64,000 nt of DNA. It comes from Phycisphaerae bacterium. Its GTDB lineage: Bacteria; Planctomycetota; Phycisphaerae; JAJVII01. This document shows positions 31,948 to 40,633 of the stretch, in pieces. How positions within the stretch are numbered: the stretch's first letter is position 1; every line of letters begins with the position of its first letter. The stretch is from NCBI GenBank assembly GCA_022072085.1, contig JAJVII010000020.1, forward strand, positions 124,001 through 188,000, read 5' to 3'. Both the position numbers and the translations under genes were made by a program. The notes below the pieces were generated by a model. That model saw only the letters and a program-made list of their open reading frames with translations, made no database searches and was not told the DNA's origin.

Positions 31948-33666
31948 ATGCTGAACCATTCGTTGATTCTCGTCGCGGCTGCGATGCTGCCGGCCTTCCT
32001 CGCTGTCCCTGCCGCCCGGGCCGACGACAATGCCCTTATCCGCATGGACGCCGGACAACTCTACGCGGGCCTGGAGGCCGGCCGCGTCCTGCCCGTGCCT
32101 GACGCAGACAAGCCGACCGGCCTGACGCTCGACACGCGCAACTGGGGCAGGGGCCTCAAACAGGGCCAGGTGGCCACCGACGTGATTGACCTGCGCGGCG
32201 ATTCGGCGCTGGCGATGCCCGCGAAAGTGACCGGTCTGACCGTCGAGGCCTCCGGCGACGAGCCTGCCGGAAGTTCGCTGAAGGTCTTCGTCCGTCACGG
32301 GCCGACCTTCTTCCAGGCCTCCGGCTGGAGCGACTGGCGGCAGGTGCAGGGACCGGCTGCCAAGCCCGACGCGTCTCCCATCGACATGGGCGCCGATCCG
32401 TACCTCCAGGTCCGCATCGAACTGCACAGCGACGGCAAGGCCAAGCCGACGCTCAAGTCCCTGGCGATCGGGTTCAAGCTGTCGCCCGAGGCCGCCCCGG
32501 CTGACGAGATGAAGGTCACACAGGCCGACGTGCAGAAGATCGCGCGCTCGACCATCGACTTCGCCTGCGAGCGGATGGACCAGCCGGACCTGGCCTGGTT
32601 CCGCAAGGCCGCGAAGCTGGACGACGTGGTGGCCGGCACGAAGAGCGAGTTCGACAAGCTGGTCGCCCTCTGCCAGTGGGTGGGCGCGCGGCACAACGTC
32701 CGCGACGACGCCTCCAAGAAGCGGCTGGGTTGGGGACGGTACTACCCCTGGAACATCCGCCAGGTGTTCGACCCGGCGCTGGAGAACGGCTCGATCTGCG
32801 GCCACTGCGGCAGCTACGCCGAGGTGCTGATCACCGCGGCGACCGCGATGGGCTGGCAGGCTCGGCACATCGCCATCCAGGGCTACCGCGCCAACAGCCA
32901 CGAGGTCGTCGAGATATGGGTCAACGAGCTGGGCCGATGGATATACTTCGACCCGTCGCTGGCCACCTACTATATCGACCCGGCCACGAAGCAGCCGCTG
33001 GACATCGTGCAGATGCACGACCGCTATGTGAACTTCTTCTGCGAGCCGGGCAAGACCATCGCCGACTACCCGCGGGCCGGCGACACTGCGACCGACCTGG
33101 GCTACCAGCGTCGGCTGAAGCTGAACTACGACGACCTGCACGCCACGCCCGTCACGACCGATTACACCTACGGTGAGCACAAGCCTTTCCCCTGGCAGAG
33201 CGCCCAGGGCATCATGACCTGCGGCTGGATGCAGTTGACGCCGCGGAACAACTTCCACAGCCAGCCGCAGCCGGCCTTCACGTCGTTTGGCGGTTCGGTC
33301 AACGGTGGCAACGGCTTCCCCGTCTGGACCGACGCCAAGGCCCCGCTGTCCAGCCGGGCGGTGCGCTGGTTCTCCCGCCGACGCGACTGGTACTGGACGC
33401 TGAACCAGGCGTCGCTTCGGCTGACCCGCGCGGCCCCGCGCTCGATCGACGTCGAGCTGGGCAACAGCCAGCCGCACTTCGACCATTACGAGTTGAAGAT
33501 CAACGGCCCGCTCGGCTCGCCGACGCCTCCGGGCGTGCCCGTCGTCGTCCGCGGCGCGAGCTACGCCTGGAGCCTCCTGCCCGGCGTCAACACGCTGGAG
33601 GTCACCTGCGTCGACGCCTTCGGCCAGAAGGGCCTGACGTCCAAGGTGACCGTCGAGGCCAAGTGA
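31948..33666 (+). CDS. Secreted transglutaminase-like protein
   Basis: A 572-residue protein with a signal peptide ending near PAARA. Residues ~30-190 are a beta-sandwich that may bind carbohydrate (VFVRHGPTFFQASGWSDWRQVQGP). Residues ~240-350 are a transglutaminase/papain-like core with the triad Cys287 (CGHCGSYAEV), His318 (NSHEVVEIWV) and Asp335 (YFDPS). Many bacterial members act as proteases or amidases rather than cross-linkers. The last ~100 residues form another beta domain. GGAG is at a normal distance before ATG 31948. Function outside the cytoplasm, perhaps on peptides or glycans, is inferred. Confidence 0.87.
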   Translation: MLNHSLILVAAAMLPAFLAVPAARADDNALIRMDAGQLYAGLEAGRVLPVPDADKPTGLTLDTRNWGRGLKQGQVATDVIDLRGDSALAMPAKVTGLTVEASGDEPAGSSLKVFVRHGPTFFQASGWSDWRQVQGPAAKPDASPIDMGADPYLQVRIELHSDGKAKPTLKSLAIGFKLSPEAAPADEMKVTQADVQKIARSTIDFACERMDQPDLAWFRKAAKLDDVVAGTKSEFDKLVALCQWVGARHNVRDDASKKRLGWGRYYPWNIRQVFDPALENGSICGHCGSYAEVLITAATAMGWQARHIAIQGYRANSHEVVEIWVNELGRWIYFDPSLATYYIDPATKQPLDIVQMHDRYVNFFCEPGKTIADYPRAGDTATDLGYQRRLKLNYDDLHATPVTTDYTYGEHKPFPWQSAQGIMTCGWMQLTPRNNFHSQPQPAFTSFGGSVNGGNGFPVWTDAKAPLSSRAVRWFSRRRDWYWTLNQASLRLTRAAPRSIDVELGNSQPHFDHYELKINGPLGSPTPPGVPVVVRGASYAWSLLPGVNTLEVTCVDAFGQKGLTSKVTVEAK

Positions 33667-33669
33667 GCC

Positions 33670-33747
33670 GAATGCGGAATGCGGAATGTGGAATCGCGGC
33701 CGGCGCCTTCTCTTGATTCCGCATTCCGCACTCCTCATTCCGCACTC
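33670..33747. repeat. Inverted repeat built on the GAATGCGGAATG word
   Basis: The left arm (33670-33695) repeats GAATGCG/GAATGTG units. The right arm (33715-33747) is the same word inverted (GATTCCGCATTCCGCACTC). It fills the gap between the transglutaminase-like and GNAT genes. Confidence 0.8.
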
Positions 33748-33781
33748 TCCCACCCGGTTGCTTCCACCGCCCGTCCTACGG

Positions 33782-33787
33782 TACATT
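33782..33787 (+). promoter_or_regulatory. TACATT -10 box, possible leaderless start of the GNAT gene
   Basis: TACATT ends seven bases before GTG 33795 and no Shine-Dalgarno sequence is present. The geometry matches that of rarA at 4636. Confidence 0.35.
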
Positions 33788-33794
33788 GGCGGGT

Positions 33795-34952
33795 GTGAGC
33801 CGGATTCCATCGCAATACGATCCGCCCCGGGCGGCGTCGGCTGACGACCTGGAGGACCTGCTGGAACTGGTCGAGCGGGTCTTCCGCACCTCGCTGGACC
33901 TGGGCCCGACGATGGAGCTGGAGTTCCCGCTGCTGTTCTCGCCGGCCAACGCCGCCAACCTGTTCATCGTCCGCGACGGCGGACGCGTCGTTGCCCACGC
34001 CGGCCTGCTGATCCGTTCGATCGTCGCCGACCCGGCCTGCCGACCCCTGTCGGCCGGTTGCATTGGCGCGGTCTGCGTCGATTCGGACCACCGCGGCCGC
34101 GGCCTGGGCGAGGCGGTCACGCGGGCCTGCATCGCCCGCGCCCGCGACGCCGGCTGCCACCTCGCCCTCATCAGCGGGGTCGGCGGCATTTACGCCCGCT
34201 GCGGCGCGGGCCCGGTCGTGCCCGTGCGGCGATTCCTGGTCGACCGCTACAAGCTCGACCCGCCCGAGGCCTTCGCCGGTACGATCCGGCTGGCCGCCCA
34301 CAGCGACATCGAGCCGCTCTGCCGCCTGCACCAGATGGACGCCCCGCGCTACGAGTGGGCGCCACAGCCGCTGGGCAGGCTGATCGAGGCGGCCGCCCAC
34401 GTCGGCCTGCGAACGTGGGTCGCCCAGCGCGGCGGCGAACTGGCCGCCGGCCTGATGATCCGCCCCGCGCCGGCGGTGCTCCAGAGCCGCTGGCAGACGG
34501 CCGTGTTGACGCAGTTCGTCGGGCGAGTGGAACTGTTCGCCCCGCTGGCGGCGCGGGCGCTGGACGCGATGCGGCCGAAGGTGCTCATGGTCCGCCGCCT
34601 GCCCGGCCAGGCCCGGCTGGAACCGCAGCTCACGCGGTTCGATCACCCCGTGCCGGCGGGGGCGCAGATGTCGGCGCTGGTGCTGGACGGGCCAGGCCTG
34701 CTGGAGGCGATGGCCCCGCGTCTGGCGCGCGAGCCGGAGGCGGCGGTCCAATGGCAGGGCGGGGGCCTGTGCCTTCGCGTCCAGGGCGATTCGATCCGGC
34801 TGGCTGATGCGCCCGACGTGGCGGCGGCGCTGTTCAACGGGCCGTCGCACTGGCCCCGGGCGATGCGGCAGCGTCCGCGGCGGGCGGCGATGGCGGCGCT
34901 GGCCCGAATCCTGCCTGTGCCGATCCCCGATTATGGGCTAGACTATATCTGA
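33795..34952 (+). CDS. GNAT-family N-acetyltransferase
   Basis: About 385 residues. The acetyl-CoA motif is clear in GAVCVDSDHRGRGLGEAVTRAC (R-G-R-G-L-G), around residues 88-109. The C-terminal 230 residues are divergent and could be a second GNAT-like fold (IRLAAHSDIEPLCRLHQMD; WVAQRGGELAAGLMI) followed by a small beta domain. The family transfers acetyl groups to amines; the acceptor is unknown. The start GTG 33795 (or TTG 33786) is uncertain. The stop TGA shares one base with the ATG of the esterase gene (TGATG), so the two genes are coupled. Confidence 0.85.
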   Translation: MSRIPSQYDPPRAASADDLEDLLELVERVFRTSLDLGPTMELEFPLLFSPANAANLFIVRDGGRVVAHAGLLIRSIVADPACRPLSAGCIGAVCVDSDHRGRGLGEAVTRACIARARDAGCHLALISGVGGIYARCGAGPVVPVRRFLVDRYKLDPPEAFAGTIRLAAHSDIEPLCRLHQMDAPRYEWAPQPLGRLIEAAAHVGLRTWVAQRGGELAAGLMIRPAPAVLQSRWQTAVLTQFVGRVELFAPLAARALDAMRPKVLMVRRLPGQARLEPQLTRFDHPVPAGAQMSALVLDGPGLLEAMAPRLAREPEAAVQWQGGGLCLRVQGDSIRLADAPDVAAALFNGPSHWPRAMRQRPRRAAMAALARILPVPIPDYGLDYI

Positions 34953-36016
34953 TGAAATCTCGCTGGATCATCCTGCTCGTGCTGGTCGCTGCGCTGGCGC
35001 CGTCGGTACGCGGCGACGACCGCGGGCCGGCCACCGTGCGCGACGCGATGGACGAAATGAAGCGGATCGCGCGGCTGGCCGGCGAATTGAAGATCGAACC
35101 GCCCGCGCCCGTGGACCTGCCCAAGCCGACCACGCCGAAGTTCAACGTGCGCCGCGACGTCATCTACGTCGCCGGCAAACCGGGCGACGCCGAGCGGCAG
35201 GCGATGGACATCTATCAGCCGGCGGGCGTCAAGGATGCCCCCGTGCTGCTGTTCGTGCACGGCGGGGCGTGGCGGCAGGGCGACCGGGGCAAGCTCTACT
35301 GCCGCGAGGTCTGCAAAGCGTTCGCCGAGCGCGGCATCCTGACCGCGGCGGTGGGCTACCGGCTCAGCCCGGCTGTCAAGCACCCGGCCCACGTGCAGGA
35401 TGTCGCGGCGGCCGTCGCGTGGATGCACGAGCACGCCAGGGACTACGGCGGGCGGGCCGACCGCATGTTCCTTTCGGGCCACTCGGCCGGCGGACACCTG
35501 GTCGCGCTGGTAATGACCGACCCGAAGTACCTGGCCGCCCACAAGATGACCCCCGACCAGATCGCGGGCGTCTTCCCTCTCTCCGGCGTCTACACGCTCC
35601 AGATCGACCTGGAGGCCGTGCCGCAGTTCAGGTGGCTGGCCCAGATATTCGGCGACAAGCCGGCCGACCTGGCCGACGCCTCGCCGCTGGCCCACGTGCA
35701 CAAGGACGAGCTGACGAAGAGACTGCCGCCGTTCCGCATCGTCGTCGGGCAGGATGAGCCGTCGGTGATGCGGCTCCAGGCGGCCGCCTTCTGCGTCGCC
35801 CTGCACGACGCCGGCGTGGATGCCCGGTGGATGGAGCGGCCGAAGGTCGGGCACATGAGCCTCATCATGGCGGCCGGCCATGACGGCGACCCGACGACGC
35901 TGCTGATGTTGGACACGATCGCCAAGCGGACCGCCGACCTGGACGCCGCCGACCGCAAGCGCCAGGAAGAGGAGAAACGACAGGCCGCCACTTCCCAGCC
36001 GGACCAGGGGGATTAA
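34952..36016 (+). CDS. Secreted alpha/beta-hydrolase (esterase)
   Basis: A 354-residue hydrolase with a signal peptide (WIILLVLVAALAPSVRG). The oxyanion HGG (FVHGGAWRQGD, ~95) and nucleophile elbow GHSAGG (~177) are typical of the hormone-sensitive-lipase/carboxylesterase group (BD-FAE-like). The Asp candidate is in VGQDEP and the His in VGHMSL. The C-terminal 30 residues are Lys/Glu/Arg-rich. It overlaps the GNAT gene stop by one base. A carbohydrate or lipid ester substrate is likely but not shown. Confidence 0.9.
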   Translation: MKSRWIILLVLVAALAPSVRGDDRGPATVRDAMDEMKRIARLAGELKIEPPAPVDLPKPTTPKFNVRRDVIYVAGKPGDAERQAMDIYQPAGVKDAPVLLFVHGGAWRQGDRGKLYCREVCKAFAERGILTAAVGYRLSPAVKHPAHVQDVAAAVAWMHEHARDYGGRADRMFLSGHSAGGHLVALVMTDPKYLAAHKMTPDQIAGVFPLSGVYTLQIDLEAVPQFRWLAQIFGDKPADLADASPLAHVHKDELTKRLPPFRIVVGQDEPSVMRLQAAAFCVALHDAGVDARWMERPKVGHMSLIMAAGHDGDPTTLLMLDTIAKRTADLDAADRKRQEEEKRQAATSQPDQGD

Positions 36017-36022
36017 GACACT

Positions 36023-36205
36023 CGCAGATTACGCCGATTCAGCAGATTTCAGAAAGAAAGACGAGAACCGCGAATGGACACGAATACACGCGAATAGAGA
36101 GAAGGATATCCCGGAGCCCCTTTTCCCATTAGCGTCCATTCGCGTTCATTCGTGGTTCTTCCTTCTTCTCCTCCGTTTGAATCTGTGTAATCCGCGTAAT
36201 CTGCG
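36023..36205. repeat. 183-bp nested inverted repeat
   Basis: The outer arms CGCAGATTACGCCGATTC (36023-36040) and its inverted relative ending CGCGTAATCTGCG (to 36205) enclose a second pair made of GAACCGCGAATGGACACG words (about 36064-36095 against 36125-36159). Both pairs share a centre near 36112. The element fills the gap between convergent esterase and GH172 genes. Confidence 0.8.
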
Positions 36206-36211
36206 GATGAG

Positions 36212-37492
36212 TTACTTCTCTTCCTTCGCCCGGCGGTTGTCGCGGCGGTCTTCCCGGACCCAATCCTGCTCTCTGCGGGCGCGGGCGGCGCACTGTTGGA
36301 GGTAGTCGTTCAGGCGGCGGCGGAAGTCCGCCTTGGCCTGACGGCGGTTGCCGGTCATCTCCTCGGTCGCCGGCCCGTCGGGAATGCTGTCGGGCCTGAT
36401 CGACTCGCTGCCCAGCGGGCTGCGCAGCGGCAGGCGGTGCTTGAGCTTGCCCAGCGTGACGCGACGGTGCGGTTCGAGCTGATACCAGTAGGCCGTCGAC
36501 GCCCAGTCGTTGGCCAGGTGGTTGGCGTGCCCGTGCTCCATCGTCACGCGCACCGACTCGCGGAACCGGACGGGGTTGGTCAGATGGAAGACGTACTGCG
36601 TGGAGTAGGGCGGCCGGACCGACTCGTGCAGCGAGCAGCCGTTGAACAGGAACGCGTTGTCCTGCATCCCCCAGGCCTGGTTGAAGCAGTCCTCCGAGCC
36701 GGTGCCGTGCAGCGTCGGCGGCCACTTTCGGCCGTCGATGAAGATCATGTCGTCGCCCTCGCCCCACCACCCGCCGGCCAGGTTCACCACCGACAGGTTC
36801 ATGCCGATGTAGTGCCCCTGTCCGCGGGCGTCGAGAATGACATAGTTGCCTTCGCCGGTCGTGTTGGCGGCGTCGGCCAACTTCGAGTTGATGCGGACGT
36901 CGTGGCCCCACCCGTCGGTCGGGCTCTCGCGCCGCCAGGCGGCGTGCAGGTAGGCCGAGTCCGGCGGCAGCGGCTGGTCGAGCGTCTCGTAGTCGATGTA
37001 GAAGTAGAGCGTCAGCGGCCAGTCGCCCTCGTTGGTCACTTCGATCCGGGCGCTTCGGCCGAAGGGCATCGGCAGGTAGCAGTTGAGTGCGCAGCCGGCG
37101 CCGAACTGCCCGGGGCGTTGCGTGCTGGAGGAAAAAGGCAGCGAGCAGAAGTTGGCCGACAGTGAATGGCCGAGGCAGAAGAAATCGCCCAGCGGCGCCA
37201 GCACGCTGGGGTAGGGCTCGTCGTCCCAGTACATCGCCAGCACGGCCTTGCGGTAGAAGTCGGGGTCGCGGTCCTCGTAGTCGTGCCAGCGGAGCCGCCG
37301 CATGTTCAGCGTCATCCAGACGTGCCGGACGCAGCCGGGCCCATCGACGTCCAGCAGCGGGCGCGTCTCGCCGGGCAGGATCGTCCATGCGTCATGGTTG
37401 CCGCCGGTGCGGTCGTAGCTGGAACTCCGCCGCGTGCGGGCGGACTGAATCCGCGTCAGGTCGCCGAGCAGGCCGAAAGGAGACCCGTTCAT
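36212..37492 (-). CDS. GH172-family glycosidase (DUF2961)
   Basis: A 426-residue protein beginning with the family's SARTRRSSSYDRTGGNHDAW segment, which includes the catalytic-region residues of the double jelly-roll fold. Later landmarks are GSEDCFNQAWG and FRESVRVTMEHGHAN, both typical of DUF2961. Characterised GH172 enzymes act on fructofuranosyl or arabinofuranosyl linkages as hexamers; the specificity here is unknown. There is no signal peptide. ATG 37492 is chosen because GGGGAATC stands before it; GTG 37507 would add five residues. It lies downstream of the HTH protein gene on the same strand. Confidence 0.9.
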   Translation of the reverse strand: MNGSPFGLLGDLTRIQSARTRRSSSYDRTGGNHDAWTILPGETRPLLDVDGPGCVRHVWMTLNMRRLRWHDYEDRDPDFYRKAVLAMYWDDEPYPSVLAPLGDFFCLGHSLSANFCSLPFSSSTQRPGQFGAGCALNCYLPMPFGRSARIEVTNEGDWPLTLYFYIDYETLDQPLPPDSAYLHAAWRRESPTDGWGHDVRINSKLADAANTTGEGNYVILDARGQGHYIGMNLSVVNLAGGWWGEGDDMIFIDGRKWPPTLHGTGSEDCFNQAWGMQDNAFLFNGCSLHESVRPPYSTQYVFHLTNPVRFRESVRVTMEHGHANHLANDWASTAYWYQLEPHRRVTLGKLKHRLPLRSPLGSESIRPDSIPDGPATEEMTGNRRQAKADFRRRLNDYLQQCAARARREQDWVREDRRDNRRAKEEK

Positions 37493-37508
37493 GTGATTCC
37501 CCACCACG

Positions 37509-37529
37509 CCCTTCCCCGGCGGGGAAGGG
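37509..37529. terminator. Short hairpin between HTH protein and GH172 genes
   Basis: CCCTTCCCC and GGGGAAGGG form a 9-bp stem with a 3-base loop. No T-run follows on the reverse strand, so it may be a terminator, an mRNA stabiliser or another dispersed word. Confidence 0.45.
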
Positions 37530-37567
37530 AAAGAAGAGAGACGCCCTTTGCTTCCGGCATCCGGGGA

Positions 37568-38107
37568 TTACGCGGTCCGGTAGACGCCGCGGCGGACCTT
37601 GCGGAATCGCTTGTCGCGCGACAGCGTCTGGCTGACCTGGCTGCGCAGGTACTTGCTCTTGGTCGGATAGTCCGACTTCCGGACCGCCTCCAGGACGTCC
37701 AGCAACCTCATCGGCTTACCGGCGGCGGACAGGATTTCGTGCAGCTTGTTGCCCAGCGTGTTACCGGCTCGCGGCCCGCGAGCGGCCCGCCGGCCGCCCT
37801 TGACGGCCTTGGCCTTGGCCTTGGGCGCCGGGCCTGGCTTGCGTCCGGGCTTGCCGGTGCGGACGCCGGCCAGGCGGGCGATCTCGCGATCGATCGCGGC
37901 CAACCGACCGACGACCTGAGTGCGTTCGGCGCGGAGGGCGGACAACTGGCGATTCTTGGCAGCCAGCGCTGCTTCGAGGTCAGCGATGGGCAGCAGACTC
38001 AGTGCCGAAGGCCGACCGCCGCGGTTGACGCCCCTGCGTCCTTTCTTCGTGGCCCCCTTCTTCACCGATTTCGCATTTTTCCGCTTTGCCAACGCTACCT
38101 TCTCCAT
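37568..38107 (-). CDS. Lys-rich coiled-coil protein with C-terminal winged-helix (HARE-HTH-like)
   Basis: A 179-residue basic protein. The N-terminal 25 residues are Lys/Arg-rich. Residues ~40-80 form a coiled coil (IADLEAALAAKNRQLSALRAERTQVVGRL). A Pro/Lys/Arg linker with AT-hook-like KPGRKPGP follows. The C-terminal ~60 residues (LHEILSAAGKPMRLLDVLEAVRKS...RFRKVRRGVYRT) resemble the HARE-HTH/ASXL winged helix. The composition suggests a dimeric, nucleoid-associated DNA-binding protein; this is inference. ATG 38107 fits the strong promoter ending at 38154, which gives a ~40-base leader. A TTG 38131 start would add eight residues. Confidence 0.75.
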   Translation of the reverse strand: MEKVALAKRKNAKSVKKGATKKGRRGVNRGGRPSALSLLPIADLEAALAAKNRQLSALRAERTQVVGRLAAIDREIARLAGVRTGKPGRKPGPAPKAKAKAVKGGRRAARGPRAGNTLGNKLHEILSAAGKPMRLLDVLEAVRKSDYPTKSKYLRSQVSQTLSRDKRFRKVRRGVYRTA

Positions 38108-38153
38108 TTCTCCACACAGGAAATGTGACAACAGAACACCGTGCGCACCTCCA

Positions 38154-38181
38154 ACTATAACTTTGCGTCGACGCCCGTCAA
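38154..38181 (-). promoter_or_regulatory. Promoter of the HTH protein gene
   Basis: On the reverse strand TTGACG (38176-38181), a 16-base spacer and TATAGT (38154-38159), about 47 bases before ATG 38107. This is one of the best sigma70-type matches in the window. Confidence 0.7.
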
Positions 38182-38212
38182 CAAGAACCCGTTCATATTG
38201 CGCGGCACCAGT

Positions 38213-38241
38213 TGATTCCGAACACCGAGCGGGTTAGCATC
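38213..38241 (+). promoter_or_regulatory. Promoter of the M48 protease gene
   Basis: TTGATT (38213-38218), a 17-base spacer and TAGCAT (38236-38241), 64 bases before ATG 38306. It is divergent from the HTH gene promoter 32 bases away. Confidence 0.55.
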
Positions 38242-38305
38242 AATCGTTCATCGGGACGTGAAACATGACGGCGCTGTTCGCACGCTTACACCACAGGAGC
38301 ACAAG

Positions 38306-39136
38306 ATGAAACGTTCGGCGATGTTGGCGATGGCAATGATGTTGGCGGCCGTGGCAGTCCTGTCGTCCGGCTGCGGCGTCAATCCCGTCACCGGGGAACA
38401 GGAACTCCAGCTTATCAGCTACTCGCAGGCCGGCGACGCCGTCAAGAGCGCCGTGCCCCAGGTCGAGCAGCAGTTTGGCGGGGCGATCAACAATCCGACG
38501 CTGGTCAGCTATGTCAATTCGGTCGGCATGAAACTGGTCGCCCAGCTTCCGCAGACCCTGTCCAAGGACATGGGCGGCTACTCGCCGCAATGGAGTTTCA
38601 CGCCGGTCAACAGCGACGACATCAACGCCTTCGCGCTGGCCGATGGCCACATCTATGTCACCAAGGGCATTCTGAAGATGATGACCAACGAGCGCGAGCT
38701 GGCGGCCGTGCTCGGCCACGAGATCACGCACGTCGCCGCCGGGCATACGCGACGGCAGATGCAGGAGAACACGGCGTTGCAGGTGCTGGCTGAGGCGGCT
38801 GGAGCGGGCGGCGGCAGCGCCGCCGGGGCGGTGGCCAAGCTGGCCGGGCAACTGGCGTCTCTCAGCTTCAGCCGCAGCGACGAATCGGAGGCCGACAAGT
38901 ATGGCATGAAATGGATGACCGCCGCCGGCTACAACCCCTGGGGCATGGTCGATCTCCAGCAGAAGCTGCTGGACGCCGGCGGGGGCGGCACGCCGGAAAT
39001 CCTTTCCACCCACCCCTCAGGCCCGACGCGCATCTCTGACGCCAAGGATGTTCTGAAGTCCACCTATTCCGCCTGGCAGTCCGGCAGCGGCGACACGGGC
39101 GAGGCGGCCTACCGGCGAGCGACCACGGGGCTGTAG
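38306..39136 (+). CDS. M48-family zinc metalloprotease lipoprotein
   Basis: A 276-residue protein with a lipoprotein signal (AVAVLSSGC), placing it on the periplasmic face of a membrane. The zinc motif HEITH begins at His138, and the third ligand Glu is in SRSDESEADKYG. Size and layout match the short BepA/LoiP/YcaL-like M48C proteins involved in outer-membrane protein quality control. AGGAG lies seven bases before ATG 38306. The NPVTGEQELQLIS segment after the lipid Cys is a common family N-terminus. It converges on the GH4 gene across a shared terminator. Confidence 0.92.
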   Translation: MKRSAMLAMAMMLAAVAVLSSGCGVNPVTGEQELQLISYSQAGDAVKSAVPQVEQQFGGAINNPTLVSYVNSVGMKLVAQLPQTLSKDMGGYSPQWSFTPVNSDDINAFALADGHIYVTKGILKMMTNERELAAVLGHEITHVAAGHTRRQMQENTALQVLAEAAGAGGGSAAGAVAKLAGQLASLSFSRSDESEADKYGMKWMTAAGYNPWGMVDLQQKLLDAGGGGTPEILSTHPSGPTRISDAKDVLKSTYSAWQSGSGDTGEAAYRRATTGL

Positions 39137-39164
39137 GCCATTCGGCTCAATGATGAACCGTCAC

Positions 39165-39196
39165 GAAAAGAGCCGCGAGCATTCGCCCGCGGCTCT
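39165..39196. terminator. Bidirectional terminator between M48 and GH4 genes
   Basis: AGAGCCGCG (39169-39177) and CGCGGCTCT (39188-39196) form a 9-bp stem. On the reverse strand the stem runs into TTTT (39165-39168), so it is a good intrinsic terminator for the GH4 gene and a weaker one for the M48 gene. Confidence 0.75.
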
Positions 39197-39229
39197 GTCA
39201 TTCCCTTCCGATGTGGCGCGTCCGCCGCT

Positions 39230-40549
39230 CTAGCCGCGATACTTGAACCCGGGCAGCCACTTCTTCTCGGCTGAGACCATCTCGCGGAACATCCTGCGGA
39301 CCTCCGCCGGAGAGCAGACGGCCGCCGTCAGCGGGTCGAGCATCAGGGCGTACTCGGCCTTGCGCAGGTCCTTCTCGATGCAGGCCTGGGCGGCCAGTTC
39401 GTAGACGTTCATGTTCGTGCGGCACAGAGCGGCCAACTGGTCGGGTAGCCGGCCGAACCGCGTCGGGTGATAGCCGGTGCGGTCCACGACCGTCTCGACC
39501 TCGACGATGCCGTCAGCAGGCAGGTTCTCGATCAGCCCGCCGGCATTGGAGACGTTGGCGTGGATGGTGGCCGGCACGCCGGTCACCGCCGCCCCGATGA
39601 TCGTGCAGGCATACTCGTGGCTCTTGGCCAGGTCGATCTTCTCCTTGCCGGCCAGTTGCCGGCGGACCTTTGCGTCCAGATCCTTCCGCCAGGTCGGCCA
39701 GTTGTCGGCGTAAAAGCTCGTGCCGCCGCGGTAGCCTTCGCGGCAATACTTCGCGAGCAAGTCGTCGCGCTTGCGGTAGTAGGGGAGGTATTCGCTGAAG
39801 TGCCCGCTGCTCTCGGTGACGAACGCCCCGAAGTGCTCCATCATGTCGAACCGCACGGGGTCCTTCTCGTAGACCTCGGGGTTCTTCATCGCCTTGCGCA
39901 ACACGGGGTAGAGGTCGCGGCCGTTGTGCGACAACTCGGTGAACCATGCGAAGTGGTTGACGCCGGCGCACTGCCACTTCATCTCCTCGTAGGGCACGCC
40001 CGCGCAACGGGCCAGCAGCTTGCCGGTGCCTTGCACGCTGTGGCAGAGCCCCACCGACTGCACGCGGCGGCTGCGCACGGTCGCCAGCATCATGATCGAC
40101 ATCGGGTTGGTGTAGTTCATCACCAGCGCGTCGGGGCAGAGCCGCTCAACGTCGGCCAGGATGTCCAGCCAGGCCGGTACGGTCCGCATGGCTTTGAAGA
40201 TCCCGCCTGGTCCGATCGTGTCGCCGATGCATTGCTTGATGCCGTACTTCAACGGAATGTCGTTGTCGAAGCGGACGGTGTGCGTGCCGGCGACCTCGAT
40301 GCAACTGATGACGAAGTCCGCGTCCTTGAGCACCTCGCGGCGTTTCGTCGTTGCGGTGACCTTCCATCGTTTGTCCTTGCGAAGCTTGGCCAGCACCTTC
40401 CTCGATAGTTGGGCCATCGGCTTGAGCCGCCGCGCGTCGATATCGACCAGGCAGTATTCCCCGCCCCCGACGCCCTCGGTCTGCACGATGTCCTTGAACA
40501 GCCTTGGCGCGAACGCACTGCCCGCGCCCATGAACACGATCTTGGCCAC
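39230..40549 (-). CDS. GH4-family glycosidase (alpha-galactosidase/alpha-glucosidase type)
   Basis: A 439-residue NAD- and metal-dependent glycosidase. The N-terminal Rossmann motif is FMGAGSAF. The substrate phrase NYTNPM (145-150), Cys169-His170 (GLCHS) and His199 (GVNHF) are the GH4 metal and active-site landmarks. The family cleaves through oxidation at C3 and elimination, not by paired carboxylates. GTG 40549 is used because AAGGAG lies six bases upstream and the Rossmann strand starts at residue 3. It follows an amidohydrolase gene by 84 bases on the same strand and may be in one operon. Confidence 0.94.
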   Translation of the reverse strand: MAKIVFMGAGSAFAPRLFKDIVQTEGVGGGEYCLVDIDARRLKPMAQLSRKVLAKLRKDKRWKVTATTKRREVLKDADFVISCIEVAGTHTVRFDNDIPLKYGIKQCIGDTIGPGGIFKAMRTVPAWLDILADVERLCPDALVMNYTNPMSIMMLATVRSRRVQSVGLCHSVQGTGKLLARCAGVPYEEMKWQCAGVNHFAWFTELSHNGRDLYPVLRKAMKNPEVYEKDPVRFDMMEHFGAFVTESSGHFSEYLPYYRKRDDLLAKYCREGYRGGTSFYADNWPTWRKDLDAKVRRQLAGKEKIDLAKSHEYACTIIGAAVTGVPATIHANVSNAGGLIENLPADGIVEVETVVDRTGYHPTRFGRLPDQLAALCRTNMNVYELAAQACIEKDLRKAEYALMLDPLTAAVCSPAEVRRMFREMVSAEKKWLPGFKYRG

Positions 40550-40633
40550 TTGCCGCTCCTTGCGATGGGATCCGCTTAACCGATTCTTGAAACGCCCGGA
40601 CAAACCTACACGAACGACCGACGGAATCAAGGG

